From positions 62,001 through 126,000 of the forward strand of contig DASZRT010000143.1 in assembly GCA_035549075.1 (NCBI GenBank): DNA of 64,000 bases, given 5' to 3'. The notes under the pieces are model-generated. The model was given only the letters and a program-made list of their open reading frames with translations. It ran no database searches and was not told where the DNA came from. A program made the position numbers and the translations under genes. Numbering within the stretch: the stretch's first letter is position 1; every line of letters starts with the position of its first letter. The stretch is from DASZFV01 sp035549075. GTDB lineage: Bacteria > Myxococcota_A > Polyangia > Fen-1088. This document shows positions 28,455 through 36,523 of this stretch, one piece after another.

Positions 28455-28832
28455 CTACTGGATCTCGAGGCCGCGGAGGACGGGGTAGCCCGTGTGGCCC
28501 GAGCCGTCGCACGAGGCCGTGCCCGAGTACGAGTTGTTGAACAGCACCTTGACCGGTGCGCCCGCGAGCTTCGCGGCGAGCGCCAGCGACACGATCGACT
28601 TGATCGTGTCGGCGCTGCCGGTCACGACCCACTGGCCGTTCGTCGCCGAGCACGACGCCGAGACGGGCGTCGACGCGAAGGTCAGGTAGGTCGCGGCCGC
28701 GTCCGCCTCGACGTCGACCTTGGAGATCACGACGGGTCCGCTCCAGACGTAACCCGCGTGCGCTTCGGTCGCGATCGCGACGGTGCAGAGGCCGAGAAAG
28801 AGGGAGAGCGCGCGTTTCTTGAAGGTCGTCAT
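28455..28832 (-). CDS. Small exported protein of unknown function
   Basis: 125 residues from ATG 28832 (a longer frame upstream has no signal-like start). The signal peptide ends ATEAHA-GYVW. The mature ~100 residues have two Cys (SCSATNGQW and SCDGSGH), probably one disulfide, and a regular beta pattern with VLFNNSYSG and a C-terminal VLRGLEIQ. I do not recognise a family. It is divergent from the coiled-coil protein at 28978 and heads the possible transcript with the cytochrome-like gene. Confidence 0.7.
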   Translation of the reverse strand: MTTFKKRALSLFLGLCTVAIATEAHAGYVWSGPVVISKVDVEADAAATYLTFASTPVSASCSATNGQWVVTGSADTIKSIVSLALAAKLAGAPVKVLFNNSYSGTASCDGSGHTGYPVLRGLEIQ

Positions 28833-28977
28833 GGTTTGCCTCGTGGGTGGGTCGCGGCCGTTGTGGCCTCGTCGAAGGAACACGTGAGCTCCGAGATCTC
28901 GGCACGCCAAAAAAAAGAACGATGGACGCTTTGCCATTCGCTCGGGGTCCGCGGGTTGTCCTCACGAGGGACATCGA

Positions 28978-29667
28978 ATGAAGAAACGAATCGTGGTGCT
29001 CGCCCTCGTGGGCGGCGTGGGGATCGGGGTGCTCGCGGCGCGTCTCTCGCGCCCGCGACAAACGGCCGCACCCTCGGCGCAGATCGCTTCGCCCGACGAC
29101 GCCGCGAACGCCGCGCTGACCGAAGAGCTCGAGGCGCTGCGCAAGCGCGTCGCCAACATGGAGCGCTCGGAACGCGTGCGCGGCCAAGCCGAGGGGAAGA
29201 CCCTCGGCGCGCAGGTCGAGGACGAAGCCCACAAACAGGACGAGGCGGCCCGCCAAGAAAAGGTCCGCAAGTACTACACGCCCGAGCTCGAGGCGAAGCT
29301 GTTCACGTCGTACTTCGCGGGCCTCGACGAGGTTCGTCGCGCTGAGGGTGTCGATCTTCCGTGGGCGCGCGGCATCGAGGCGTCGGTGCGCAAGAGCCTT
29401 TCAGGAGGCGGGCGCGCGATCGGAACGCTGCAGATTCCTTCGGTCGAGTGCGGACGCACGCTGTGCCGCATGGAGCTCGCGAGCACGGACGCCGTGACGA
29501 AGGACCTCGCGCTCGCCGAGCTGCTGCAGGCGATCGGGCCCGAGCTCCCGCAAGTCAGCGTGTTCGTCCCCGTGGGCTCGAACCGCATGACCGGCTACTT
29601 CGCGCGGCCCGGGACCGACCTGCCGCCCATGCCTTCGGCCGAAGACCTCGTCGCCGACCTCCCGTGA
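28978..29667 (+). CDS. Membrane-anchored or exported coiled-coil protein
   Basis: 229 residues from ATG 28978 with GAGGG upstream. One N-terminal hydrophobic segment (IVVLALVGGVGIGVLAA) is followed by a predicted coiled coil (NAALTEELEALRKRVANMERSE to DEAHKQDEAARQEKVRKYY, by key residues). A compact C-terminal domain follows with VECGRTLCRMELAST (Cys pair, likely disulfide) and VSVFVPVGSNRMTGYFARPGT. The sequence VECGRTLCR-like core recurs in myxobacterial periplasmic proteins, but I know no assigned function. A small exported protein follows 47 bases downstream. Confidence 0.7.
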   Translation: MKKRIVVLALVGGVGIGVLAARLSRPRQTAAPSAQIASPDDAANAALTEELEALRKRVANMERSERVRGQAEGKTLGAQVEDEAHKQDEAARQEKVRKYYTPELEAKLFTSYFAGLDEVRRAEGVDLPWARGIEASVRKSLSGGGRAIGTLQIPSVECGRTLCRMELASTDAVTKDLALAELLQAIGPELPQVSVFVPVGSNRMTGYFARPGTDLPPMPSAEDLVADLP

Positions 29668-29714
29668 TTCCTCACAACCATCCCAACTGAACCGAAACGA
29701 ATGGAGACGACGAC

Positions 29715-30221
29715 ATGAAGACGAACATCGGAAAGAAGGTCGCCGGCGCGATCGCGCTGGCGCTCGCGCTCGCGGGCGGCGTCGGCGCGGCGCGCGCCGC
29801 CACGAACATCCTCTCGGGCAACGAGTGTCAGGCGTTCTACCCGCCCGACGTCGTGCCGGACGGCCAGGGCGTGTACCACACGACTTCGGGAACCGAGAAC
29901 ATCTCGTCGAACAAGGGCGTGCGCCTCGTGATGTGCCCCGTCCTGCGCGACAACACGGGCACGACGGGCGGCCTGCAGAAGCTCGTCGTGCGCACGACGG
30001 TCGCGTCGGGCTTCTCGGGCGCGACCCAGTGCTTCGGCATGACGCACACGATGTACGGGTCGATCAAGGTCGGCACGTGGCAGACGGCCGCCTCGACCGG
30101 TTCGAGCGCCATGACGTGGACGAACCTCACGCAGTCCGACAACGGCTCGGGCGCGTACGACATCCAGTGCAACGTCGTCTACGCCGGCACGATCAACTCG
30201 ATCGAGTATCAGGAGCCGTAG
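29715..30221 (+). CDS. Small exported protein of unknown function
   Basis: 168 residues from ATG 29715 (GGAGA upstream). The signal peptide ends ARA-ATNI. The mature protein has four Cys (NECQAFYP, LVMCPVLRD, TQCFGMTH, IQCNVVY), likely two disulfides, and a beta-sandwich pattern. VRLVMCPVLRDNTG and the terminal INSIEYQEP resemble other short secreted myxobacterial proteins, and its overall plan (signal, ~130-residue Cys-containing beta domain) parallels the protein at 28455-28832. Function unknown. It is convergent with the SGNH hydrolase, 15 bases between the two stops. Confidence 0.7.
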   Translation: MKTNIGKKVAGAIALALALAGGVGAARAATNILSGNECQAFYPPDVVPDGQGVYHTTSGTENISSNKGVRLVMCPVLRDNTGTTGGLQKLVVRTTVASGFSGATQCFGMTHTMYGSIKVGTWQTAASTGSSAMTWTNLTQSDNGSGAYDIQCNVVYAGTINSIEYQEP

Positions 30222-30236
30222 CGCGCCCGCGCGCGA

Positions 30237-30929
30237 TCACCGGGCGGGACGCTGCCGGCTCGGTGATCGGCGCGCTTCAACGTGACGCCCCGTGATCGCC
30301 GCGTAGACGGTGTCGGCGATGCGCCGGGCGCCCTCGTCGCTCGGGTGAACGTGATCTTCGGCGCTGCCGTACAGCGCTGGGTCGACGTGGCGCCCACCGA
30401 ACGCCGAGAAGAGATCGATGACGGGCAGGCCCTTCGCCGCGGCGATCTGGCGAATCTTCGGGTTCACGCCGTGCTCGATGTTGGCGCCTGAGATGTGATA
30501 GCCGTTCGCGCCCGCGGGCGGGACCAGCGCGAGGAAGATCTTCGGGTGGCTCGGCAGCGAGGCGTACGAATCGATCAGCGTCTCGTAGTCGATGACGAAC
30601 TCGTCTTTGTGACCACGCCAGTTGAACGGGTTGCTGTCGTTCGTGCCTAGGATGATGACGACGATCTCGGGGCTCGCGGCGTGGCTTGCTTCAAACGGCG
30701 GCGTGCCCCAGTACGGGTGCTCGCCTTGCTTGAGCAGCGTCGTCCCGGCGAGGCCGTCGTTCTCGACGGCGTAACCGGGACCGAGGCGCACCTGGAGGTA
30801 GCTGGTCCACGCCGACAGCTGCGTGAGGCTGTCGCCGACACACGCGACGCTGGTCGCCGCGGCGGCTGGCGACGCGAAGAAACAAAGCGCTCCGAGCGCC
30901 GCGATCCCGGATGTGAGCTTTCGATTCAT
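30237..30929 (-). CDS. Secreted SGNH/GDSL-type hydrolase
   Basis: 230 residues from ATG 30929. The signal peptide ends at AAA-ATSV. Block I is VACVGDSLT (nucleophile Ser). Block II has the Gly NDGLAGTTL. Block III is IILGTNDSN (Asn), and block V is SAEDHVHPSDEG, giving the Asp-x-x-His pair. All four SGNH residues are present, so it should be an active esterase, lipase or carbohydrate deacetylase. Its place at the downstream end of the leftward hydrolase run supports a role in polymer or side-chain ester cleavage; the substrate is inference. Confidence 0.88.
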   Translation of the reverse strand: MNRKLTSGIAALGALCFFASPAAAATSVACVGDSLTQLSAWTSYLQVRLGPGYAVENDGLAGTTLLKQGEHPYWGTPPFEASHAASPEIVVIILGTNDSNPFNWRGHKDEFVIDYETLIDSYASLPSHPKIFLALVPPAGANGYHISGANIEHGVNPKIRQIAAAKGLPVIDLFSAFGGRHVDPALYGSAEDHVHPSDEGARRIADTVYAAITGRHVEARRSPSRQRPAR

Positions 30930-30975
30930 GTTCGCCACCAAACTTAAGGCGTTCGGCGGCGATGCCCAGGTGCGC

Positions 30976-32115
30976 TCAGAACAGAAAGCGCAGCGAGGTC
31001 ATGAAGCCGCCCGAGGTCACGCCGCCCACCCACGTCTGCTGGTAGCCGAGGCGAAAGCCCCAACGCGGCAGCGCGGGCGCGCTCGGCGTCAGCGGGAACG
31101 GCGTCGACGCCAAGGGCGCGCGGCCGAAGGTGAGCTCGAGGCCCGCCTGCGCCTGCAGCAGGCCGTAGACGTGGAGCTTGCGCATGTCGTCGGCGGCGCG
31201 CGGCTTCGGGACCTCGGCGAGCAGCTCGGCCGTGGCGCCGCCGAACACGCCGAGCTGCGACGGATCCTGCGCCGCGCCCCACGACAGCAGCGGCAGCGAC
31301 AGATGTCCCGTGAAGCCCGTGCCCGAGAACGCCGACGTCTCCGACACGAGCGGACCCTGCGTCTCGACCATGAGCGTCGACGCGAGGCCGAGATCCCACA
31401 GCACGCGGCCCGAGCGTTGAACGCGGGTGATCTCCGTCGTGGCGAGGCTGGCGCGCAGGCCGCTCGCGAGCGTCGAGCCGGTGTCGACGCCGATCGACCA
31501 CGTGCTGGGCTCGGGCGGCGTCTCCCAGCGGAGCGCGCCGCGCGCCGGATCGGCGAGCTCGAGGTCGACGGGCGGCGCGCCCTCGACGGGGATCGTGAGC
31601 GTCACGCGGCGCGGGATCTCGCTGCCGTCGAAGCGGTAGCCGTGAAAGAGCGCCCACGCCGCGCGCGTCTCGCCGGGCGGCACGGTGATCGCCGCGAGCA
31701 GCGAGCCCTCGTCGGGCGGCTGTCCCGGGAAGGCGCCCTCGCCGCCGCCGCCGGGCAGCAGCGCGCGCGTCTCGGCGGGGCGGCGCGCGTCGAGCGCGAG
31801 CAGGCACGAGAACGAGCCCGGCGAGACGCGCCTTGCGACCGACGTGCCGTTCTTCAACGACAGCTCGACGACGAGGTCGACGTCGTCGGCGAGCCCGCGG
31901 CGGCGGACCTCGTCGGTGAGGAACACGCGCCCGACCTCGGCGTGGACATGGCCGGCGTCGGCGACGAGCGGCTCCGTCGGGCGCACGGCGACGAACGACG
32001 GCCCACAGCCCGTGAGGAACGAAGCCAAAAGAAAGGCGAGCGCGACGATCGCGGCCCGCGCGAGCCTGGAAACGAACGCGAAAGCGACGGCGCGCCCGGC
32101 GGTCTCGTTCTTCAC
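30976..32115 (-). CDS. Lipoprotein with outer-membrane-like strands, unknown function
   Basis: 379 residues from GTG 32115. The signal peptide ends in a strong lipobox (SFLTGC). Residues ~45-200 form a beta-sandwich domain (LVVELSLKNGTSVARRVSPG; RRVTLTIPVEGAPPVDLELAD). Residues ~205-379 have alternating strands (SIGVDTGSTLASGLRASL, GFRLGYQQTWVGG), and the protein ends in FMTSLRFLF with a terminal Phe, as in outer-membrane barrels. A lipid-anchored protein with a small barrel is possible but not proven. It lies between the SGNH hydrolase and the esterase array on the same strand. Confidence 0.65.
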   Translation of the reverse strand: MKNETAGRAVAFAFVSRLARAAIVALAFLLASFLTGCGPSFVAVRPTEPLVADAGHVHAEVGRVFLTDEVRRRGLADDVDLVVELSLKNGTSVARRVSPGSFSCLLALDARRPAETRALLPGGGGEGAFPGQPPDEGSLLAAITVPPGETRAAWALFHGYRFDGSEIPRRVTLTIPVEGAPPVDLELADPARGALRWETPPEPSTWSIGVDTGSTLASGLRASLATTEITRVQRSGRVLWDLGLASTLMVETQGPLVSETSAFSGTGFTGHLSLPLLSWGAAQDPSQLGVFGGATAELLAEVPKPRAADDMRKLHVYGLLQAQAGLELTFGRAPLASTPFPLTPSAPALPRWGFRLGYQQTWVGGVTSGGFMTSLRFLF

Positions 32116-32149
32116 GGCCGTTCGACCGAACGTGGTTGGCGCGCGTTGC

Positions 32150-33076
32150 CTACCGATCAGGCAGCGACGTCCAGAAGTGCCAGAAGCCCGTCGTCGAGAT
32201 CTTCGTCGCCGACTGGTCGGCGTGACCCAAGCCCGAGGTCACGCACCAGACGACCGGGTAGCCCGGCATGCAGCCCTTGTACTGCACGCACGGCGACGGC
32301 ACGCCGAAGTCGTAGGGCTCCGTGTCCGTGCCGCAGCCGTTGGTGGCGAGCACGCGATCGCGCGCCTTCGCGACGACGTCGGGCGGGTTTTTGGTGTCGT
32401 CGGTGTCGGCGGCGAACATCGCGGGAATCGGCCCCGTGCACGTCGCCGGGATCGGCGGCAAGCCGCCCGCGACGCTGGCGGTCGCGCGCAAGAGGTTGCC
32501 GCGCGTGCAGCCGAGGTAGTTCGTGAGCCACGAGCCGCTGCTGAAGCCCGCGACGAAGACGTGCTTCGTGTCGACGCAGTAGTCCTGCTCGACACGCGCG
32601 AGGGTCGCGTCGAAGTACGGCTGCTCGGGCGTGTCGGCCGCGTCCTTGTTGAAGCAGTTGTTGATGCCGTTGAGGCCGATGAGGATCGCGTCGTCCCTCG
32701 ACGCCTCGTCGATGGGGATCGCCGAGTCACCGCTCGTGCCGCAGCCCGGCCCGAGCAGCACCGTCGGGTAGGCGCGCCCCGGGTCGTAGCCCTTGGGCAG
32801 GCGCACGTAGTAGACGCGGTTCACGTACGTGGGCGCGTAGGCCGCCGCGACGTCCGGCACCGAGATCATGTGCTCAACATAGTGCCCGAGCGTGTCATTC
32901 GGGAACTGATCGCACCCCGCGCTGCGCGAGAGCGGAGCCGCGTCAGCGCCCGAATCGATCCCGCCATCCGCGCCACCACTCCCGCTTCCCAGCGGGCTCG
33001 CGTCGCGCGAGCCCAGCAACGAAGCTCCATCGCACGCGGCGAAGAGCAAACAAGCAATCACGACGGCTCTCGACAT
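32150..33076 (-). CDS. PHB depolymerase/feruloyl-esterase-like lipoprotein (array copy 1)
   Basis: 308 residues from ATG 33076. Lipobox is LLFAAC; the linker is short (GSGSGGADGGIDSGADAAP). The hydrolase domain opens with SAGCDQFPN and VNRVYYVRLPKGYDPGRAYPTVLL, then the oxyanion-type GPGCG. The nucleophile motif is VFVAGFSSGSW, the probable Asp lies near AADTDDTKNP, and the His in TSGLGHADQ. CVDTKHVF precedes the nucleophile and likely forms a disulfide. The family includes PHB depolymerases, feruloyl esterases and acetylxylan esterases; all act outside the cell on polymers. It is the furthest-downstream esterase copy of the leftward array. Confidence 0.83.
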   Translation of the reverse strand: MSRAVVIACLLFAACDGASLLGSRDASPLGSGSGGADGGIDSGADAAPLSRSAGCDQFPNDTLGHYVEHMISVPDVAAAYAPTYVNRVYYVRLPKGYDPGRAYPTVLLGPGCGTSGDSAIPIDEASRDDAILIGLNGINNCFNKDAADTPEQPYFDATLARVEQDYCVDTKHVFVAGFSSGSWLTNYLGCTRGNLLRATASVAGGLPPIPATCTGPIPAMFAADTDDTKNPPDVVAKARDRVLATNGCGTDTEPYDFGVPSPCVQYKGCMPGYPVVWCVTSGLGHADQSATKISTTGFWHFWTSLPDR

Positions 33077-33137
33077 GCGGCGCGACGACACCACGATTGA
33101 AACGCGCGCACAAGGGAGAGGGTTGATGCTCGCCCGC

Positions 33138-34325
33138 CTAGGGCAACGACATCCAGAAAGCCCAGCGGGCTTTCTGATAGTCCGCGCCACCGTCGGTGTG
33201 GTCACCTGGCGGTCGGCAGTAGACGACAGGATAGGCGGCCGGGCAGCCTGTGTACTGGTTGCAGTTGCCGTTGTTGTAGTTGGTGTAGGGCGCCGTCGCC
33301 GTGCCGGTGCAGCCGTTGATCTGCAGGATCAAATCGCGCGCCGCCATCGAGCCCGTCGCGCCCGTCGCCGGGTTCGTCGTGTCGCCGGCGCCGGTCACCA
33401 TGATGGCCGCGAACGGCTTGTTCGAAGGCGGAGGACGATCGGCCATCGCGCGCAGACCGCCGGCCGCGGGCGCGATGCCGCGCACGACGCCGCCGCGCGC
33501 GAAGCCGAGCATGTACGACTCCCAGCCGCCGCTGCTGTAGCCGCCCACGAAGACCTTGCTCGTGTCGACGCAGTAGTTGTCTTCGATCTCTTTGAGGATG
33601 GCGTCGAAGTACGGGAGGTCGGGCGTGTCGGCGTAGCCGTCGGCGAAGCACGCGCCGCCGGGGTTGGGCCACACGTACGACAGGCCGACCTGAATGGCGA
33701 GCGGCGAGCTGGTGGGCAACGTCGCGAACGCGCCGCTGCCGCCGCCGAGGCTGCCGCCGCAGCCGCCACCGCCGAAGATGATCGGGTACGGCATGCTCGA
33801 GTTGTAATTCTTCGGCAGGTCGAGCCAGTAGACGCGGTTCGTCCAGCTGCCGCCCGGCGTGGCCGGCTTCGTGAACGTCACGCCCGTGACCGTGATGTTG
33901 CGCTTCACGTACGTGCCGGGGTTGTCGCTGGCGCCGATGTCCTTCATGCAGCCGGCGCTGCGCGTGCTCGTCGGTGGTGCGGAGCCGCCCGCGCCCGTCG
34001 AGCCGCCCATCGCCGCGGCGCCGCCCGTGCCGGTCGAGCCGGTCGTTCCCCCGGTCGCGACGACGGTGGAGCCGCCGGCGCCCGTGTCGCCGCCGGTGGA
34101 CGTGCCCGTGCTGCCGCCGTTGCCGGTGCTGCCGGTGTCGCCGCCCGTGTCGCCGGACGCGGTGCTGCCGCCGGTGCTCGAGCCCGTCGTGCCGCCGCCC
34201 GGGTTGTTGTTGCCCGTCGAGCCGCCGTTCGGAGCGGGGCCCGCGTCGCCGTTGCCGCACGCCGACAGCGCGAGCACCGAGCCGAGCACGAGGAGCGAGG
34301 TGAGCGAAGGACGTCGCAACGACAT
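33138..34325 (-). CDS. PHB depolymerase/feruloyl-esterase-like lipoprotein (array copy 2)
   Basis: 395 residues from ATG 34325 with a strong AAGGAGG site. Lipobox is ALSAC, then a ~95-residue GGTTGSSTGGSTASGDTGG-type linker. The hydrolase domain begins RSAGCMKDIGAS and has TNRVYWLDLPKNYNSSMPYPIIF, the nucleophile motif VFVGGYSSGGWES, an Asp in TGAGDTTNP, and a His in RPPGDHTDGG. Compared with copy 1, the GLGH motif has become GDH, so active-site geometry near the His may differ. The catalytic fold is the same extracellular polymer-esterase type. 61 bases separate its stop from copy 1's start. Confidence 0.85.
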   Translation of the reverse strand: MSLRRPSLTSLLVLGSVLALSACGNGDAGPAPNGGSTGNNNPGGGTTGSSTGGSTASGDTGGDTGSTGNGGSTGTSTGGDTGAGGSTVVATGGTTGSTGTGGAAAMGGSTGAGGSAPPTSTRSAGCMKDIGASDNPGTYVKRNITVTGVTFTKPATPGGSWTNRVYWLDLPKNYNSSMPYPIIFGGGGCGGSLGGGSGAFATLPTSSPLAIQVGLSYVWPNPGGACFADGYADTPDLPYFDAILKEIEDNYCVDTSKVFVGGYSSGGWESYMLGFARGGVVRGIAPAAGGLRAMADRPPPSNKPFAAIMVTGAGDTTNPATGATGSMAARDLILQINGCTGTATAPYTNYNNGNCNQYTGCPAAYPVVYCRPPGDHTDGGADYQKARWAFWMSLP

Positions 34326-34387
34326 GGGGGCCTCCTTGAAACCAGCGGGAACGCTAACTGGTCTTCAGGGGCTGTCCGTGCGTGAGC

Positions 34388-34413
34388 GCGCGCTCCGTTG
34401 CACCGGAGCGCGC
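34388..34413. repeat. 10-base perfect inverted repeat between esterase copies 2 and 3
   Basis: Arms GCGCGCTCCG at 34388-34397 and its complement at 34404-34413 enclose a six-base loop. It lies after copy 3 in the direction of transcription and could slow or stop RNA polymerase there. There is no T-tract on the minus strand, so a classical intrinsic terminator is not supported. Confidence 0.5.
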
Positions 34414-34459
34414 ATTTCTAGCGAGCCGAAAAACGCGTGCCGCGCGTCGACGCGACCGG

Positions 34460-35677
34460 CTACAGCGACGACGTCCAGAGCTTCCAGAGGCCGTCGCGCG
34501 TGAGGTGCGTGTCGTTCTCGGTGTTGGTGTGGCCGCCCTGCGTGGGGCACCACACCAGCGGGTAGCCCGCCTTGCAGCCGTCGTACTCGAGGCACGACGA
34601 CGTGTCGGCGTGCTCTTCGCCCGCGGTCCACGTCGGCGTCCACGCGTGCGTGGTCGTGCCGCAGCCGTTGCGCATGCGGAAGCTCTCGACGGCTGCCATC
34701 GTCTGGTCGAGCGGCGTGCCGTTGTCCTGCGTCGCGCGCGTGATGAGCGCGGCGACCGGACCGCCGCACGCGTCGTGGTTCTTCTGCAGGCCCGCGGCCG
34801 CCCAGCCCGTTCCGCGAATGACGTTCGAGCGCACGCACGACATGAGCCCCGACTCCCAGCCGCCGCTGCTGTAGCCGCCCATGAAGACGCGCTTCTTGTC
34901 GATGCAGAACGCGCTCTCGACCTCGGCGACGACCTGATCGAAGAACGGGATCTCGGGCGAGTCGGCGTTGTCGCCGTCGGGGCCCGCCGAAAAACACTGG
35001 TTCTTGCCCGTCGGGTTCGACTGCGAGGGATCGAGCAGCACGACGATCGAGGCGGCCGCGCTCTCGGGGTTCTCGATCGGCGGGATCGGCTCGGGGTTCG
35101 TGCCGAGGCCGCAGCCCTGGCCCCAGATGTAGAGGGCGTAGGGCATCGTCTGGTCGTACTTCGTGGGCGGCTGCGTCCAGTAGAGACGCTTCGCGTACGG
35201 CGTCGTGTACTTCGCGGGAACGGTCACCATGATGTTGTGCGCGTTCCACTTGCCGCGCTGCTCGTTCGTGTCCTTGTTGCAGCCGGCGCTGAGGTCGGGG
35301 CCTGTCGAACCGCCCGTGCCGCCGGAGCTCGTCGTGCCGCCCGAGCCGCCCGCGCTCGCACCGCCGCTGCCGCCCGCGCTCGACGATCCACCGCTGCCGG
35401 TCGATCCACCGTTGCCCGTCGTGCCGCCCGTGCTCGTAGAACCTCCGGTGCCCGTCGAGCCGCCGCTGCCGGTCGTGCCGCCCGCGTTCGTCGTGCCGCC
35501 GCTTCCCGTCGAGCCGCCGTTGCCGGTGCTACCGCCCGCGCTCGTGGTGCCGCCCGAGCCGGTGCTGCCGCCGGTGTTGTTCGCGCCGCTGGAGCCGCCG
35601 CCGCAGGCCGCGAGGCCGATCGAAGCCGCGAAGACGATCGAGAAAGAAGCGAAGGAAGAACGAGGGCTCATACGCAT
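34460..35677 (-). CDS. PHB depolymerase/feruloyl-esterase-like lipoprotein (array copy 3)
   Basis: 405 residues from ATG 35677; an in-frame ATG six bases downstream is equally possible and neither has a clear ribosome site. Lipobox is GLAAC, followed by a ~105-residue GGSTGSGGTTSAGG linker, one of the longest in the array. The domain begins LSAGCNKDTNEQ and has YAKRLYWTQPPTKYDQTMPYALYIW, GQGCG, the nucleophile VFMGGYSSGGWES, and a His in CPTQGGHTNTEND. The middle insertion FSAGPDGDNADSPEIPFFDQVV matches the other copies. Probably secreted to the surface and active on esterified polymers. Confidence 0.85.
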   Translation of the reverse strand: MRMSPRSSFASFSIVFAASIGLAACGGGSSGANNTGGSTGSGGTTSAGGSTGNGGSTGSGGTTNAGGTTGSGGSTGTGGSTSTGGTTGNGGSTGSGGSSSAGGSGGASAGGSGGTTSSGGTGGSTGPDLSAGCNKDTNEQRGKWNAHNIMVTVPAKYTTPYAKRLYWTQPPTKYDQTMPYALYIWGQGCGLGTNPEPIPPIENPESAAASIVVLLDPSQSNPTGKNQCFSAGPDGDNADSPEIPFFDQVVAEVESAFCIDKKRVFMGGYSSGGWESGLMSCVRSNVIRGTGWAAAGLQKNHDACGGPVAALITRATQDNGTPLDQTMAAVESFRMRNGCGTTTHAWTPTWTAGEEHADTSSCLEYDGCKAGYPLVWCPTQGGHTNTENDTHLTRDGLWKLWTSSL

Positions 35678-35753
35678 GGTGAATACCATTGCAGCACGAG
35701 GCCTGACCATCCCCCGCGCATCCCGCGAGCAGGAGATGCACGAGGCCGCTGTG

Positions 35754-36500
35754 TCAACCGCGCCCGACAAACGGCATCTTCGTCGCCATGATCGTCATGA
35801 ACAGCACGTTCACTTCGACGGGCAGGTTCGCGACGTGGAGGATGCTCGCGCCGACGTGCGCGACGTCCATGCGCGGCTCGGCTGCCATGGAGCCGTTCGC
35901 CTGCGGGACGCCGCGCACCATGCGCTCCGTGAGCGGCGTCGCCGCGTTGCCGACGTCGATCTGGCTGCACGCGATGTCGTACTTGCGGCCGTCGAGCGAG
36001 ATGCTCTTCGTGAGCCCGGTGACCGCGTGCTTGCTCGCCGTGTAAGGCGCCGAGCTCGGCCGCGGCACGTACGCCGAGAGCGAGCCGTTGTTGATGATGC
36101 GCCCGCCGCGCGGCGCCTGATCGCGCATCAAGCGGAACGCGTGCTGCGCCACGAGGAACATGCCAGTGAGGTTGACGTCGATCACCGCCCGCCACTGATC
36201 GAACGTCAGATCTTCGAACGCCGCCGGCGGCGAGCCGACGCCCGCGTTGTTGAAGAGCACGTCGAGCCGCCCGAACTCCGCGCGCACGCGCGCAAACAAC
36301 GCTTCGACTTCGAGCGGGCTCCGAACGTCCGTCGGCACGACGAGCACGCGATCGGGCGCCCCGCTCGCCTCGGCCGTCGCGCGCAAAGGCTCCGGCGAGC
36401 GCCCCGCGAGCGCGACCGAGTAGCCGTCGCCCAGCAGCGCGAGCGCCGCCGCGCGCCCAATCCCCGAACCAGCCCCCGTGACCACCGCGAATCGTTTCAT
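35754..36500 (-). CDS. SDR family oxidoreductase
   Basis: 248 residues from ATG 36500. The Rossmann motif is VVTGAGSGIGRAAAL. NNAG appears as LFNNAGVGSPP, the catalytic Ser as NNGSLSAYVPRPS, and the YxxxK as YTASKHAV. It is a classical short-chain dehydrogenase with an Asn-Ser-Tyr-Lys set; the Arg after the first strand region (AGRSPEPL) suggests NADP preference, which is inference. It has no signal peptide, so it is cytoplasmic, unlike the secreted esterases around it. If the esterases release hydroxyacids, this enzyme could oxidise the monomer, but no substrate motif proves that. Confidence 0.9.
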   Translation of the reverse strand: MKRFAVVTGAGSGIGRAAALALLGDGYSVALAGRSPEPLRATAEASGAPDRVLVVPTDVRSPLEVEALFARVRAEFGRLDVLFNNAGVGSPPAAFEDLTFDQWRAVIDVNLTGMFLVAQHAFRLMRDQAPRGGRIINNGSLSAYVPRPSSAPYTASKHAVTGLTKSISLDGRKYDIACSQIDVGNAATPLTERMVRGVPQANGSMAAEPRMDVAHVGASILHVANLPVEVNVLFMTIMATKMPFVGRG

Positions 36501-36523
36501 CGCGGCGGAAGATAACCACTCCG

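Noticed and set aside
35754..36500. Naming the SDR as 3-hydroxybutyrate dehydrogenase
   Set aside because: Position among PHB-depolymerase-like genes is suggestive, but no substrate-specific motif was recognised, so only the family is claimed.
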